From contig NZ_CP006842.1 of NCBI RefSeq assembly GCF_000626675.1, positions 1,426,001 to 1,490,000 of the forward strand: a stretch of 64,000 nt of DNA, written 5' to 3'. The notes below the pieces were generated by a model that worked only from the letters and a program-made list of their open reading frames with translations, was not told where the DNA came from and did no database searches. This document shows, piece after piece, positions 29,278-39,166 of this stretch. Position numbers and translations under genes: made by a program. Every line of letters starts with the position of its first letter. Position 1 is the first letter of the stretch. Source of the stretch: Corynebacterium glyciniphilum AJ 3170. Its GTDB lineage: Bacteria > Actinomycetota > Actinomycetes > Mycobacteriales > Mycobacteriaceae.

Positions 29278-30714
29278 GTGACCGAAACGAACGCTCCGGC
29301 GACACCGGCTCCGCACTATCCCACGATGCCGTTGCCGGCAAAAGAGGCATGGCCTGCCCTCTTCGCCCTCTGCACCGGCTTCTTCATGATCCTGTTGGAT
29401 CAGACCATTGTGGCCGTGGCGACGCCGGAGTTTCAACGCCAGCTCCACGCAGACTACAACCAGGTCATCTGGGTCACGTCCGCGTATCTCCTGACGTTTG
29501 CGGTACCGCTCCTGGTGACCGGACGCCTCGGGGACAGGTTCGGTCCCCGGAATGTCTACGTGGTGGGTATGGCGGTTTTCACCTGCTCGTCGCTGTGGTG
29601 CGGCCTGGCCGGAGGCGTCGAGGAACTGATCGCCGCCCGTGCAGTACAAGGTTTGGGTGCAGCCTTACTGACTCCGCAGACCATGGCGGTGATCAACCGG
29701 ATCTTCCCTCGCGACAAACGTGGCTCGGCGCTGGGGGTATGGGGCGCCACTGCCGGGCTGTCCACACTGTGCGGGCCGCTGCTCGGTGGTCTGATCACCG
29801 GCACCGTCGGCTGGGAGTGGGTCTTCTTCATCAACGTGCCTATCGGGGTGCTGTCGATCATCGCGGTCATGGTGTGGGTACCTCGCTTCCCGCCGGCCGC
29901 ACGGCGTATAGACCCGCTGTCCATCGTCTTGTCTGTGGTGGCCGTGTTTCTGCTTGTCTTCGGATTGCAGGAGGGCGAGAGCATGGACTGGGCATGGTGG
30001 ATCTGGATGATGATCGGCGTGTCCTTCATGCTGTTCGCGTTGTTCGTCCGTCAACAGGTTGTCGCTGAGCACCGCGGACGCGATCCGTTGATGCCGTTGA
30101 GCCTGTTCCGCGTCCGCAACTTCTCGCTGGGTAATATCGGCATTGTCAGTATGGGATTCGCCGTGGCGAGCGTGCCTCTGCCATTCACGCTCTACTACCA
30201 GCAGGTCCACGGTCTGAGCCCGTTGCAGGCCGGAATAATGCTCGTGCCCCAGGCCGCCACGTCGCTGGTGCTGTCACCGATCGTGGGACGTTTGACCGAC
30301 AGATACAGCTCGCGCGGGCTGGGAGCGTCGGGTTTCGCGGTGATGGCACTGTCCACCGTCGGGATGACTGCGGTGATGGTCTCCGGAGTACACCATTACT
30401 GGACAATCATTCCCTTGATCGGCCTGGGAATCGGGAACTCGCTGGTGTGGGCGCCGAACTCGGCATCCACCATGCGTGATCTCGAGATGAACCAGATGGG
30501 AGCAGGATCCGGCGTCTACAACCAGACACGGCAACTGGGCTCGGTCATCGGCGTAGCAGCGGTTGGTGCGATGATGCAGTGGCGTCTGACCGTCGATGAC
30601 CCCGGTACCGCGTTCGGTCTGTCGGTGCTCATCCCCGCCGCGATGATGCTCGTGGGCGTGACCTCGTCGCTGTTGTCGACCAACAACCTGCACCAGTCGC
30701 AGGCGCGGAAGTAG
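29278..30714 (+). CDS. MFS drug/solute exporter, DHA2 family
   Basis: A 478-residue major-facilitator transporter of the EmrB/QacA type with about 14 hydrophobic segments. Motif A is GRLGDRFGPR near residue 82. The antiporter motif C is GATAGLSTLCGPLLGG near residue 155. The acidic LLDQTIVAVATPEF in helix 1 is characteristic of DHA2. GTG 29278 is used; an earlier in-frame ATG at 29212 overlaps the Nudix gene and gives a hydrophilic extension. It likely exports toxic compounds by proton exchange; no substrate is evident. Confidence 0.85.
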   Translation: MTETNAPATPAPHYPTMPLPAKEAWPALFALCTGFFMILLDQTIVAVATPEFQRQLHADYNQVIWVTSAYLLTFAVPLLVTGRLGDRFGPRNVYVVGMAVFTCSSLWCGLAGGVEELIAARAVQGLGAALLTPQTMAVINRIFPRDKRGSALGVWGATAGLSTLCGPLLGGLITGTVGWEWVFFINVPIGVLSIIAVMVWVPRFPPAARRIDPLSIVLSVVAVFLLVFGLQEGESMDWAWWIWMMIGVSFMLFALFVRQQVVAEHRGRDPLMPLSLFRVRNFSLGNIGIVSMGFAVASVPLPFTLYYQQVHGLSPLQAGIMLVPQAATSLVLSPIVGRLTDRYSSRGLGASGFAVMALSTVGMTAVMVSGVHHYWTIIPLIGLGIGNSLVWAPNSASTMRDLEMNQMGAGSGVYNQTRQLGSVIGVAAVGAMMQWRLTVDDPGTAFGLSVLIPAAMMLVGVTSSLLSTNNLHQSQARK

Positions 30715-30719
30715 CTGAC

Positions 30720-30725
30720 TAGGAT
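30720..30725 (+). promoter_or_regulatory. -10 box of pfkA
   Basis: TAGGAT lies seven bases before the pfkA ATG. No ribosome binding site is present, so translation is probably leaderless. Confidence 0.5.
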
Positions 30726-30732
30726 CGTCACC

Positions 30733-31761
30733 ATGCGTATCGCAACCTTGACCAGTGGAGGGGACTGCCCCGGACTCAATGCCGTCATCCGGGGTGTTGT
30801 CCGTACAGCGGCAGGCCGAGGAGCAACCGTCGTCGGCTACGAGGACGGTTGGCAGGGGCTGGTGGAGGACCGACGGGTCCAGCTCTACGACGACGAAGAC
30901 ATTGACCGGATCCTCATCCGCGGCGGCACGATCCTGGGGACCGGGCGACTCAAGACCGCCACGTTCAAGGATTCGATTGACCTGGTCAAGGCGAACCTGG
31001 CGGACGCCGGTATCGACGTGCTCATCGCCATCGGCGGCGAAGGCACACTGAAGGGAGCGCAATGGCTCCATGACAACGGCGTTCCTGTCATCGGTGTGCC
31101 CAAGACCATTGACAACGACGTTAACGCTACTGACTACACCTTCGGTTTCGACACTGCCGTGGCGGTGGCCACGGATGCCATCGACCGGCTGCATACGACT
31201 GCTGAATCACACAACCGGGTGATGATCGTGCAGGTCATGGGGCGGCATGTGGGGTGGATCGCGTTGCACGCGGGCATGGCCGGTGGCGCCCACGACATTC
31301 TGATCCCCGAGGTGCCGTTCGACATCGACGAGGTGTGCAAGCGGATGTCCCGGCGCTTCGAGTTGGGTGAGAAGTACGGGATTATCGTCGTCGCTGAAGG
31401 GGCGGTGCCGAAAGAGGGGACGTTCGATATCGGCGACCGGGCGATCGACCAGTTCGGCCATCAGAAGTTCGACGATATCGGGGCCAAGATCGCCCACGAG
31501 ATCGAGAACCGTCTCGACACCGACGTGCGCTCCACGGTTCTCGGGCACATTCAGCGTGGTGGTACTCCCACAGCGTTCGACCGGGTGTTGGCGACCCGGT
31601 ATGCGGTGCATGCCACCAAGGCGGCGTTGCGTGGGGAGACCGGTCAGGTTGTTGCCTTGCATGGTGAGCGCATTGAGTTGGTGTCTTTCGACGATGCCGT
31701 GGGGCATCTGAAGGTGGTGCCGCAGCAGCGTATCGACTCGGTCGGCGCGCTGATCGGCTGA
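30733..31761 (+). CDS. pfkA: 6-phosphofructokinase
   Basis: This enzyme phosphorylates fructose 6-phosphate in glycolysis. It has 342 residues. The start [17 protein letters not shown] is the nucleotide loop, and the catalytic site is [20 protein letters not shown]. At the donor-selecting position the motif is GGEGTLKGA, with Gly where pyrophosphate-dependent enzymes have Asp, so ATP is the likely donor. The Lys of PKTIDND marks the actinobacterial group of this family. It lies between an accessory block and a BASS transporter, whereas gatA and gatB flank it in related genomes. Confidence 0.94.
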   Translation: MRIATLTSGGDCPGLNAVIRGVVRTAAGRGATVVGYEDGWQGLVEDRRVQLYDDEDIDRILIRGGTILGTGRLKTATFKDSIDLVKANLADAGIDVLIAIGGEGTLKGAQWLHDNGVPVIGVPKTIDNDVNATDYTFGFDTAVAVATDAIDRLHTTAESHNRVMIVQVMGRHVGWIALHAGMAGGAHDILIPEVPFDIDEVCKRMSRRFELGEKYGIIVVAEGAVPKEGTFDIGDRAIDQFGHQKFDDIGAKIAHEIENRLDTDVRSTVLGHIQRGGTPTAFDRVLATRYAVHATKAALRGETGQVVALHGERIELVSFDDAVGHLKVVPQQRIDSVGALIG

Positions 31762-31974
31762 CCACTAACGGGACTCGAGGTGCCGCCTTCCGGTGGAGAA
31801 CTCCTCACCAGGGGTGTCCGTTGATCACGGTGCACGATCACCTGCTTATGTCTCCCCGGAGCAATCCGTATCGCCGGCGGAGTTGTAGTGTGTCGCTCAC
31901 CGCCGGATTTCACTGTGATTCTTGACCATGATCTGACCTCGACATCACAGCGCCATGTCTCCCTGGAAAGCGTC

Positions 31975-33000
31975 ATGCCATCCCCTTCTGTCTCCACTGA
32001 ACCATCCACACGGTCCGTCCAGGCTTCTCAGGACCGTAGTGCCTATATCGCCTCCCTCGGTTTTCCACTGTTGGTCATTATCGGCGGCATCATCGGCTTC
32101 TTCGGGGGCCAGGAGTTGGCCACCGCGACGTCCGGCTGGACCAACTGGTTGCTCGGTCTGATCATGTTCGGCATGGGGCTGACCCTGCAGCCCCGTGATT
32201 TCGTCCTCGTCATCAAACGCCCGCTACCTGTGCTCATCGGGGTTGTGGCGCAGTTCGTGATCATGCCCCTCACTGCGCTGTTGGTGGTGTGGGTGCTCGG
32301 TCTCCCCTCCGCCATCGCCGCAGGAGTGATCCTCGTCGGATGCGCGCCGGGCGGTACCGCCTCGAATGTCGTGTCGTACTTGGCCCGTGGTGACCTTGCC
32401 CTGTCCGTGGCGATGACCTCGGTCTCCACGCTGCTTGCACCACTCTTGACCCCGTTGCTTACTCTGTGGTTGGCGGGGGAGTACATGCCCCTCGACGGTG
32501 CTTCCATGGCGTTGTCGATCGTCCAGGTCGTGCTTGTCCCCGTTGTTGCAGGACTGGTGTTCCGATTCTTCCTTCCGTCGGTGATTGAGCGGATCCTGCC
32601 GGCGCTGCCCTGGATCTCCGTATTCGCCATTGCCGCTGTTGTGGCGATCGTCGTCTCGGGCAACCGCGACAATCTCTTGGAAGCGGGCCTGCTCGTTCTG
32701 GTTGCCGTCGTGCTTCACAACACCCTCGGTCTGACGTTGGGGTACGGTGCCGGGCTTGTCACCGGACAGCCGGTCCGGGTGCGGCGCACCATGGCGATTG
32801 AGGTCGGGATGCAGAACTCAGGGTTGGCGGCGGGCCTTGCCGCCCAACACATGGAGCCTATGTCCGCTCTGCCGGGTGCGATCTTCTCTGTGTGGCACAA
32901 CCTGTCGGGCGCGATCTTCGCCGCACTGTGCCGTGCCGCCGACGGTCGGGCAGCGCGAAGATCCGACCGCCCCAGCGACGGTTCAGGAACCATCCACTAG
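31975..33000 (+). CDS. BASS-family sodium-dependent transporter
   Basis: A 341-residue membrane protein of the bile acid:Na+ symporter (BASS) superfamily. Around nine hydrophobic helices follow a polar N-terminus. The sodium-binding regions GCAPGGTASNVVSYLARGD near residue 125 and IEVGMQNSGLAAGLAAQHM near residue 280 are diagnostic. GGAAAG lies four bases before ATG 31975; the frame is open to 31888. Bacterial homologues carry diverse organic anions, and the substrate here is unknown. The stop overlaps the gatB -10 box. Confidence 0.82.
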   Translation: MPSPSVSTEPSTRSVQASQDRSAYIASLGFPLLVIIGGIIGFFGGQELATATSGWTNWLLGLIMFGMGLTLQPRDFVLVIKRPLPVLIGVVAQFVIMPLTALLVVWVLGLPSAIAAGVILVGCAPGGTASNVVSYLARGDLALSVAMTSVSTLLAPLLTPLLTLWLAGEYMPLDGASMALSIVQVVLVPVVAGLVFRFFLPSVIERILPALPWISVFAIAAVVAIVVSGNRDNLLEAGLLVLVAVVLHNTLGLTLGYGAGLVTGQPVRVRRTMAIEVGMQNSGLAAGLAAQHMEPMSALPGAIFSVWHNLSGAIFAALCRAADGRAARRSDRPSDGSGTIH

Positions 33001-33003
33001 ACT
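32998..33003 (+). promoter_or_regulatory. -10 box of gatB
   Basis: TAGACT overlaps the BASS stop codon and is eight bases upstream of the gatB ATG, suggesting an independent leaderless transcript. Confidence 0.5.
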
Positions 33004-33011
33004 GACTCACC

Positions 33012-34529
33012 ATGACTGCCGTGGTGAACGATTACTCCGATGATGTGATGGACTTCGACGAGGTGCTCGAGCGCTTCGACCCTGTGATGGGTATGGAGGT
33101 CCACGTTGAACTGGCGACGCGGACGAAGATGTTCTCTGCCTCCTCGGCGGAGTTCGGGGACGCGCCGAACACCAATGTCGATCCCTGCAGCCTCGGGCTT
33201 CCTGGAGCTTTGCCCGTCGTCAACAAGCAGGGAGTGGAGTGGGCCATCAAAATAGGTCTCGCGCTGAACTGCGAGATCGCCCCGTACTCCCGCTTTGCCA
33301 GGAAGAACTACTTCTACCCGGATCAGCCGAAGAACTACCAGATCTCCCAGTATGATGAGCCGATCGCCCACGACGGATACCTGGATATCGTTCTCGACGA
33401 TGGCACACCGTGGCGTATCGAGATCGAACGGGCCCACATGGAGGAGGACACCGGCAAGCTCACCCACCTCGGAGGAGCAACAGGCCGGATTCACGGCGCG
33501 ACGGCTTCTCTGGTGGATTGCAACCGGGCAGGGATTCCACTGATCGAGATCGTGACCAAGCCGATCGAGGGCGCGGGGGAGCGTGCCCCGGAAATCGCTC
33601 GCGCCTACGTCACTGCCTTGCGTGACCTCGTCAAAGCCCTTGAGGTTTCTGATGCCCGTATGGATCAGGGATCGATGCGTGTGGACTCGAATCTGTCTCT
33701 GCGCGCGGTGGGTGCATCGGAGTTCGGCACCCGCACCGAGACCAAGAACATTAACTCGCTGAAGTCAGTTGAACAGGCTGTGCGTTTCGAGATGCAGCGC
33801 CAGGCGGCGTGTATCGTCAACGATGTCGAGATCATCCAGGAGACCCGCCATTACCAGGAGGCAGACGGTACTACCTCCCGGGGCAGGGTCAAGGAGACGA
33901 TGGCCGACTACCGCTACTTCAACGACCCTGACCTTCCTCCGGTTCTGGCGCCGTCGGAATGGGTTGAATCAATCCGTGAGACCCTGCCCGAGATGCCGTG
34001 GATCCGTCGCGCCCGCATCCAGGAAGAGTGGGGTCTCAAGGACGAGGAGATGCGTGACCTGGTGAATGCCGGTGCGCTCGACCTAATCATCGCCACAGTC
34101 GAGTCCGGGGCATCGCCGGCAGAGGCTCGCAGCTGGTGGGTCGCCTACCTCGCTCAGAAGGCCAAGGAAGCGGGCGTTGAGCTTGAGGGACTGCAGATCA
34201 CCCCCGATCAGGTTGCCCGGGTCAGTGCACTGGTCAAGGAGGGTAAGTTGACCAACAAGCTGGCCCGCAAGGCGGTCGATGGTGTACTCGCCGGTGAAGG
34301 CGACGTGGATGACGTCGTGGCGGCGCGCGGTCTCGAGGTCGTCCGTGACGATGGTGCGATCGAGAAGGCGGTGGATGACGCCATTGCGGCTAATCCGGAC
34401 ATTGTCGAGAAGTACCGCGCGGGAAACAAGAAGGTCAGCGGAGCCATCGTCGGCGAGGTCATGAAGGCGACCAGAGGCAAGGCGGATCCTGCCCAGGTGA
34501 ACAAGCTCATCGCGACGAAGCTGGCCTGA
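33012..34529 (+). CDS. gatB: Aspartyl/glutamyl-tRNA amidotransferase subunit B
   Basis: GatB activates the tRNA-bound acid with ATP for amidation in the GatCAB complex. The product has 505 residues. The start [19 protein letters not shown] and the signature [18 protein letters not shown] are diagnostic, and the C-terminal YqeY-like tail starts near [20 protein letters not shown]. gatC and gatA are at 22329-24162, so the complex is encoded at two sites in this window. A -10 box without a ribosome binding site precedes it. Confidence 0.95.
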   Translation: MTAVVNDYSDDVMDFDEVLERFDPVMGMEVHVELATRTKMFSASSAEFGDAPNTNVDPCSLGLPGALPVVNKQGVEWAIKIGLALNCEIAPYSRFARKNYFYPDQPKNYQISQYDEPIAHDGYLDIVLDDGTPWRIEIERAHMEEDTGKLTHLGGATGRIHGATASLVDCNRAGIPLIEIVTKPIEGAGERAPEIARAYVTALRDLVKALEVSDARMDQGSMRVDSNLSLRAVGASEFGTRTETKNINSLKSVEQAVRFEMQRQAACIVNDVEIIQETRHYQEADGTTSRGRVKETMADYRYFNDPDLPPVLAPSEWVESIRETLPEMPWIRRARIQEEWGLKDEEMRDLVNAGALDLIIATVESGASPAEARSWWVAYLAQKAKEAGVELEGLQITPDQVARVSALVKEGKLTNKLARKAVDGVLAGEGDVDDVVAARGLEVVRDDGAIEKAVDDAIAANPDIVEKYRAGNKKVSGAIVGEVMKATRGKADPAQVNKLIATKLA

Positions 34530-34839
34530 TCATCTCCCTGGTCGGACAACAGGGGCTGACCGGCCAGGGCACAAGGGTGGGAGAGTAGCTGTAGAAATGT
34601 TCCTTTGGGGCGAGAAAAGGAAAACTGGGCCCGAATATCGGCGACGGGGGGAGCAGGGACGCGGATTCGGGGGTAGCTGAGGCCGTGTGGGTGGAAGATC
34701 CGGACAATATCTCGGAACTTCTGTTGGACAGTCAGCTACATGTGCATAATAAACCGGACGTTAACATACGTGTACCCAATGACTGGGTTGACGTCTGGAC
34801 ACGTGCGGAACCTCCAGCCACCACTCAGGAGGTGCCTGC
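34530..34839. other. Intergenic region between gatB and pntA
   Basis: The 310-base gap has a 10-base stem (34536-34545 with 34560-34569), likely ending gatB. The candidate pntA promoter has TGGACA (34725-34730) as -35 and CATAATAA (34745-34752) as -10. A perfect AGGAGGT ribosome binding site (34827-34833) follows. No coding potential was seen. Confidence 0.6.
34725..34752 (+). promoter_or_regulatory. Candidate pntAB promoter
   Basis: TGGACA at 34725-34730 and TAATAA at 34747-34752 are spaced 16 bases apart. The start codon is about 90 bases downstream, so the transcript would carry a leader. Confidence 0.4.
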
Positions 34840-36426
34840 GTGATTCCGGAGCGATCGACCACGCACCAGAGGAGCCCTCCGTTGCTCATAGGTATCCCCC
34901 GGGAACCGCAAACCTTGGTCTCGGCGACGCCTGACACCGTCGGCAAACTGATCAAGCTCGGCTACGACGTAGCCGTCCAGGCCGGCGCAGGTGACCAGGC
35001 GAACTTCCCCGACAGCCAGTTTGAGGCTGCGGGTGCCACGATCGTCGGCGAGGACGTATGGTCCTCCGACATCGTCACCACTCTCGACACTCCGTCCGCC
35101 GACCACCGCGCCGCTCTGAAGTCCGGAGCGATGCTGATATCCCGGCTCGCACCGGCCCGCAATGATGAGCTTATCGCCGAGCTGGCAGCAAAGAACGTCA
35201 CTGCCGTTGCGATGGACACCGTTCCCCGGATCAGCCGTGCGCAGTCCATGGACGTGCTCAGCTCCCAGGCCAACATCGCTGGATACCGTGCTGTCATCGA
35301 GGCCGCGAACACCTTCGGTCGTCTTTTCACCGGGCAGGTGACTGCCGCGGGGAAGGTCCCGCCGGCAACTGTCTACGTCATCGGAACCGGTGTCGCCGGT
35401 CTGGCAGCCATCGGTACGGCGAATTCGATGGGTGCGGTGGTTAAAGCCACGGACCTACGGCCGGAGACTGCCGAGCAGGTGGAGTCCATGGGCGCAGAGT
35501 TCGTGGCTATCCCCACAGCTTCGGAGAAGTCTGACGACGGGTACGCCAAGGAGATGACACAGGACCAGGCAGCTGCCGCCGCGAAGCTCTATGCTGAGCA
35601 GTCGGCTGCCGCGGACATCGTGATCACCACGGCGAATATTCCGGGTCGTACGTCACCGGTGCTGCTGACTGCGGCGGACGTGGCGAAGATGAAGCCCGGT
35701 TCCGTCATCGTCGACATGGCTGCCGCCAACGGCGGAAACTGTGAACTCACCGTTGCCGGTGAGGTGACCACCACCGACAACGGTGTGAAGATCATCGGCT
35801 ACACCGATCTCGCCGGGCGTCTGCCCGCACAGTCCTCACAGCTTTACGGCCAGAATGTCGTGAACCTGTTCAAGCTGGTCACTCCCGGCAAGGACGGCGA
35901 AGCGGTGTTGGATCTCGAGGATGAGATCGTGCGAGGGATCACCGTCACGAAGGCTGATGAGGCAGGCTCTGCCGCCGATATCCTGTGGCCGCCACCTCCG
36001 GTGAAGGTTTCGGCGGCTCCCGCGCCGACTCCGAAGGCAGAATCGGCCGAGCCGTCCGGGTCGTCCGGGGAGGAGGCACCGGCAAAGTCCACCCTGCCGT
36101 GGAAGCTGCTTGCGGGCCTGCTGGGGATCGCCCTGGTGTTGGCCAGCCCGTTGGCTGTCGCCGACGAGTACATGGTTCTGATGCTGGCTGTGGTGGTCGG
36201 GTTCTACGTGATCACCGCGGTGACCCACAAACTGCACACACCGTTGATGAGTGAGACCAACGCTATCTCCGGAATCATCCTGGTTGGCGCGATTCTGCAG
36301 GTCGGCTCGTCCAATATCGCCGTGGCAGTGCTGGCATTCATCGCCATCGTCGTCGCCTCGATCAACATTTTCGGTGGCTTCTTCGTCACCAGGCGCATGC
36401 TCACCATGTTCGAGGGAGGCAACTGA
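34840..36426 (+). CDS. pntA: NAD(P) transhydrogenase subunit alpha
   Basis: PntA carries the NAD(H)-binding domain of proton-translocating transhydrogenase, which makes NADPH from NADH and the proton gradient. The product has 528 residues. The NAD site contains [20 protein letters not shown] near residue 173. A Pro/Ala linker (about 385-415) joins the soluble domain to four membrane segments. GTG 34840 is fixed by AGGAGGT six bases upstream. Full-length alpha matches the E. coli two-subunit form, not the three-subunit form. It is followed by pntB one base after its stop. Confidence 0.94.
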   Translation: MIPERSTTHQRSPPLLIGIPREPQTLVSATPDTVGKLIKLGYDVAVQAGAGDQANFPDSQFEAAGATIVGEDVWSSDIVTTLDTPSADHRAALKSGAMLISRLAPARNDELIAELAAKNVTAVAMDTVPRISRAQSMDVLSSQANIAGYRAVIEAANTFGRLFTGQVTAAGKVPPATVYVIGTGVAGLAAIGTANSMGAVVKATDLRPETAEQVESMGAEFVAIPTASEKSDDGYAKEMTQDQAAAAAKLYAEQSAAADIVITTANIPGRTSPVLLTAADVAKMKPGSVIVDMAAANGGNCELTVAGEVTTTDNGVKIIGYTDLAGRLPAQSSQLYGQNVVNLFKLVTPGKDGEAVLDLEDEIVRGITVTKADEAGSAADILWPPPPVKVSAAPAPTPKAESAEPSGSSGEEAPAKSTLPWKLLAGLLGIALVLASPLAVADEYMVLMLAVVVGFYVITAVTHKLHTPLMSETNAISGIILVGAILQVGSSNIAVAVLAFIAIVVASINIFGGFFVTRRMLTMFEGGN

Positions 36427-36427
36427 C

Positions 36428-37909
36428 ATGAACCTGACCAACCAGCTGATTCTTGCCAACGGTCCGAGCGCGTCTGTCCTGGAGTGGACAGACAAGGTCA
36501 CCAATCTGGCGTACATTGTCGCTGCCCTGCTGTTCATCCTGGCGCTGGCCGGTCTGGCCAAGCAGCAGACCGCATCACGCGGTAACCGGTTTGGTATGGC
36601 GGGTATGGCGATCGCCCTGATCGCCACCATCGTCAAGGCCGTCGTTGCTTCCGCCGACGATACTGAGAACTACAACAGTCCGGTCGTTACCCTGCTGCTC
36701 ATCGCCGTGGCGATGATCATCGGTGCGGCCATCGGCATCCCCCGTGCCCGCAAGGTCGAGATGACCGGTATGCCCGAACTCATCGCCATGCTCCACAGCT
36801 TCGTGGGCCTGGCCGCCGTGCTCATCGGTGTCAACTCGTTCATCCAGAAGTCGGAGTCCACCGAGCCTGTCGCCGGATTCAACCTGGGCGAGATCTACCT
36901 CGGCATCTTCATCGGCGCAGTGACTCTGACCGGTTCTATCGTCGCGTACCTGAAACTGTCGGGGAAGATCGGCGGTTCCCCGCTGATGCTGCCTGGACGC
37001 AATCTGCTCAACGTGCTGGTCATTGTGGTGTCCCTGGTCGGTATGGGCGTGTTTATCGCCGCCGGCATCGACAACCCGGCACTGTCCTGGACGATTCTGG
37101 GCATCATGCTGGTGCTCGCCCTGGCGCTGGGTATTCACCTGGTGGCCGCTATCGGCGGTGGTGACATGCCCGTGGTCGTCTCGATGCTGAACTCCTACTC
37201 GGGATGGGCCGCCGCGGCCGCTGGCTTCATGCTGGCAAATCCGCTGCTGATCATCACCGGATCGTTGGTCGGTTCCTCCGGTGCCTACCTGTCGTATGTG
37301 ATGTGCAAGGCGATGAACCGCTCGTTCATCTCCGTGATTCTCGGTGGGTTCGGAGCAGATTCCTCCGCCGGTGATGACCGTGATTACGGTGAGCACACTG
37401 AGGTCTCTGCCGAGGACACAGCGGAGCTGCTCAAGGGTGCGAAGTCTGTGATGATCACCCCGGGCTACGGCATGGCGGTGGCGCAGGCGCAGTACCCTGT
37501 TGCCTCCCTGGTGGCGAAGCTGCGCGAGCAGGGGGTGGACGTCACCTTCGGTATTCACCCGGTTGCCGGTCGACTGCCCGGTCACATGAACGTCCTGCTG
37601 GCCGAAGCCAAGGTGCCCTATGACATCGTCCTGGAGCTCGACGAGGTCAACGACGACTTCGGCGATGTGGACGTGGTGCTGGTCATCGGCGCCAATGACA
37701 CCGTCAATCCGATCGCCGAGGAGCCGGGTTCTCCGATTGCCGGCATGCCGGTGCTCAAGGTGTGGGATGCCGAGAAGGTCATCGTCTTCAAGCGCTCGAT
37801 GGGCTCGGGTTACGCAGGGGTGCAGAACCCGCTGTTCTTCAATGAGAACACCGATATGCTGCTTGGCGACGCCAAGCAGTCGGTCGAGGCGATTACCGCG
37901 GCTCTCTAG
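36428..37909 (+). CDS. pntB: NAD(P) transhydrogenase subunit beta
   Basis: PntB completes transhydrogenase with about nine membrane helices and the NADP-binding domain. It has 493 residues. The NADP domain contains [20 protein letters not shown] near residue 343 and [21 protein letters not shown] (split across the conserved [10 protein letters not shown]). ATG 36428 follows the pntA stop. The stop overlaps the convergent gene on the other strand. Confidence 0.95.
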   Translation: MNLTNQLILANGPSASVLEWTDKVTNLAYIVAALLFILALAGLAKQQTASRGNRFGMAGMAIALIATIVKAVVASADDTENYNSPVVTLLLIAVAMIIGAAIGIPRARKVEMTGMPELIAMLHSFVGLAAVLIGVNSFIQKSESTEPVAGFNLGEIYLGIFIGAVTLTGSIVAYLKLSGKIGGSPLMLPGRNLLNVLVIVVSLVGMGVFIAAGIDNPALSWTILGIMLVLALALGIHLVAAIGGGDMPVVVSMLNSYSGWAAAAAGFMLANPLLIITGSLVGSSGAYLSYVMCKAMNRSFISVILGGFGADSSAGDDRDYGEHTEVSAEDTAELLKGAKSVMITPGYGMAVAQAQYPVASLVAKLREQGVDVTFGIHPVAGRLPGHMNVLLAEAKVPYDIVLELDEVNDDFGDVDVVLVIGANDTVNPIAEEPGSPIAGMPVLKVWDAEKVIVFKRSMGSGYAGVQNPLFFNENTDMLLGDAKQSVEAITAAL

Positions 37910-38976
37910 TTTTCCTCGACGCCGTCACCCGGCCGGACGTCTTCGGCCCGGGGTGTGGCAGGCGCACTGCCCTCGCCGAAGGGGGAGCCGCCGAGCCGCT
38001 CTCTGCTATGCGGCGTCGTGAACCCCGCCGGGTCTGGCCCCACTGCCACGACCCCGGTGGGGTTCACGTCTGTGTGGACGATGTAGTAGTGGTTCTTGAT
38101 CTGGCCGAAGTTCGTGGTGTCGCCGAATCCGGGGGTCTGGAAAAGGTCACGGAGATATCCCCAGAGGTTCGGTTTGCTGGAGATCGTGTACCGGTTGCAT
38201 TTGAAGTGACCGTGGTAGACCATGTCGAAGCGGACCAGGGTAACGAAGAGGTAGATGTCGGCCAGCGTGATGTGCTGTCCGACCAGGTACCGATTCTCTG
38301 CCAGTCGGTCCTCGAGCATGTCGAGTGTCGCGAACAGCTCGGAGAACGCCTTTTCGTAGGCGGCCTGCGATCCGGCGAACCCGCACTTGTAGACACCGTT
38401 GTTCACGGTGCGGAATACTCGGTCGGCGATTTCGTCGATTTCCGGCGTGAGGTCGGTGGGGTAGAGATCGGGCGCGCCGTCTCTGTGCAGGGGCGTCCAC
38501 TCGGTGACGAAATCCTGGACGAGCGTCCGGAAGTCGTTGGTGACCACGGCTTTCGTCTCGACATCCACCAGTGCGGGAACCGTGATTCCTTTGGGGTAGT
38601 CGGAGTAACGGTGGAGGTAACAGTCACGTAGTCGTCCGACCCCGAGCACAGGATCGACGGAGTCCGGGTCGAGGTCGAATGTCCAGGATTTCCAGTCGTG
38701 GGTGGGGCCGGCGAGTCCCAGAGTCAGCGGTGCAGGATCGTCCGGAGCGTCTGCCCCGTCGAGCCCCAGAAGGCGACGGACGATGACCGCACGATGGGCC
38801 CACGGGCAGGCCCGGGCGGCGACCAGCCGGTAGCGACCGGCTTCGACGGGCCACGGCTGCCCCTGCCCTGAAGAGGTGGAGGCCGGACGGAATCCGGCCG
38901 GGTCGGCGACGACGCGGTCGTCGATGTAGTTCATATCTCTGTTGAAGCCTTCGTCCCCACTGGCGACGTAGCCCAT
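37906..38976 (-). CDS. ECM4-like Xi-class glutathione S-transferase family protein
   Basis: A 356-residue protein of the ECM4/YqjG (Xi) transferase family, which reduces glutathionyl-hydroquinones. The catalytic cysteine is in [19 protein letters not shown] near residue 53. The GST C-terminal domain includes [20 protein letters not shown]. Actinobacteria use mycothiol instead of glutathione, so the thiol partner is probably mycothiol; this is inferred. ATG 38976 follows AGGAGGA, and an upstream frame to 39039 lacks a site. Its stop overlaps the pntB stop by three bases, tail to tail. Confidence 0.82.
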   Translation of the reverse strand: MGYVASGDEGFNRDMNYIDDRVVADPAGFRPASTSSGQGQPWPVEAGRYRLVAARACPWAHRAVIVRRLLGLDGADAPDDPAPLTLGLAGPTHDWKSWTFDLDPDSVDPVLGVGRLRDCYLHRYSDYPKGITVPALVDVETKAVVTNDFRTLVQDFVTEWTPLHRDGAPDLYPTDLTPEIDEIADRVFRTVNNGVYKCGFAGSQAAYEKAFSELFATLDMLEDRLAENRYLVGQHITLADIYLFVTLVRFDMVYHGHFKCNRYTISSKPNLWGYLRDLFQTPGFGDTTNFGQIKNHYYIVHTDVNPTGVVAVGPDPAGFTTPHSRERLGGSPFGEGSAPATPRAEDVRPGDGVEEN

Positions 38977-39166
38977 GGTGTCCTCCTGGTGTCTACTGTG
39001 TCGTTCCTTCTGTCCTGTGGGTGCGACATACCGTGTCATCCTCCGCTGTCGCGCCCGGGTTCTAGCCTAGGCTTGACACACGTATCCATGCGGAAACGAG
39101 CACACAGACCAGCACGAGATCTGGCGCCAGAGGCCACCACGCCAGCGGCGCAGAAGGTGGAAGACC

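Noticed and set aside
30733..31761. Pyrophosphate-dependent phosphofructokinase
   Set aside because: The PKTIDND motif is shared with that group, but the donor-selecting position is Gly (GGEGT) and not Asp.
36251..36427. N-terminal extension of pntB into pntA
   Set aside because: The extension is out of frame with pntA and Arg/Ser-rich, and ATG 36428 matches the family start.
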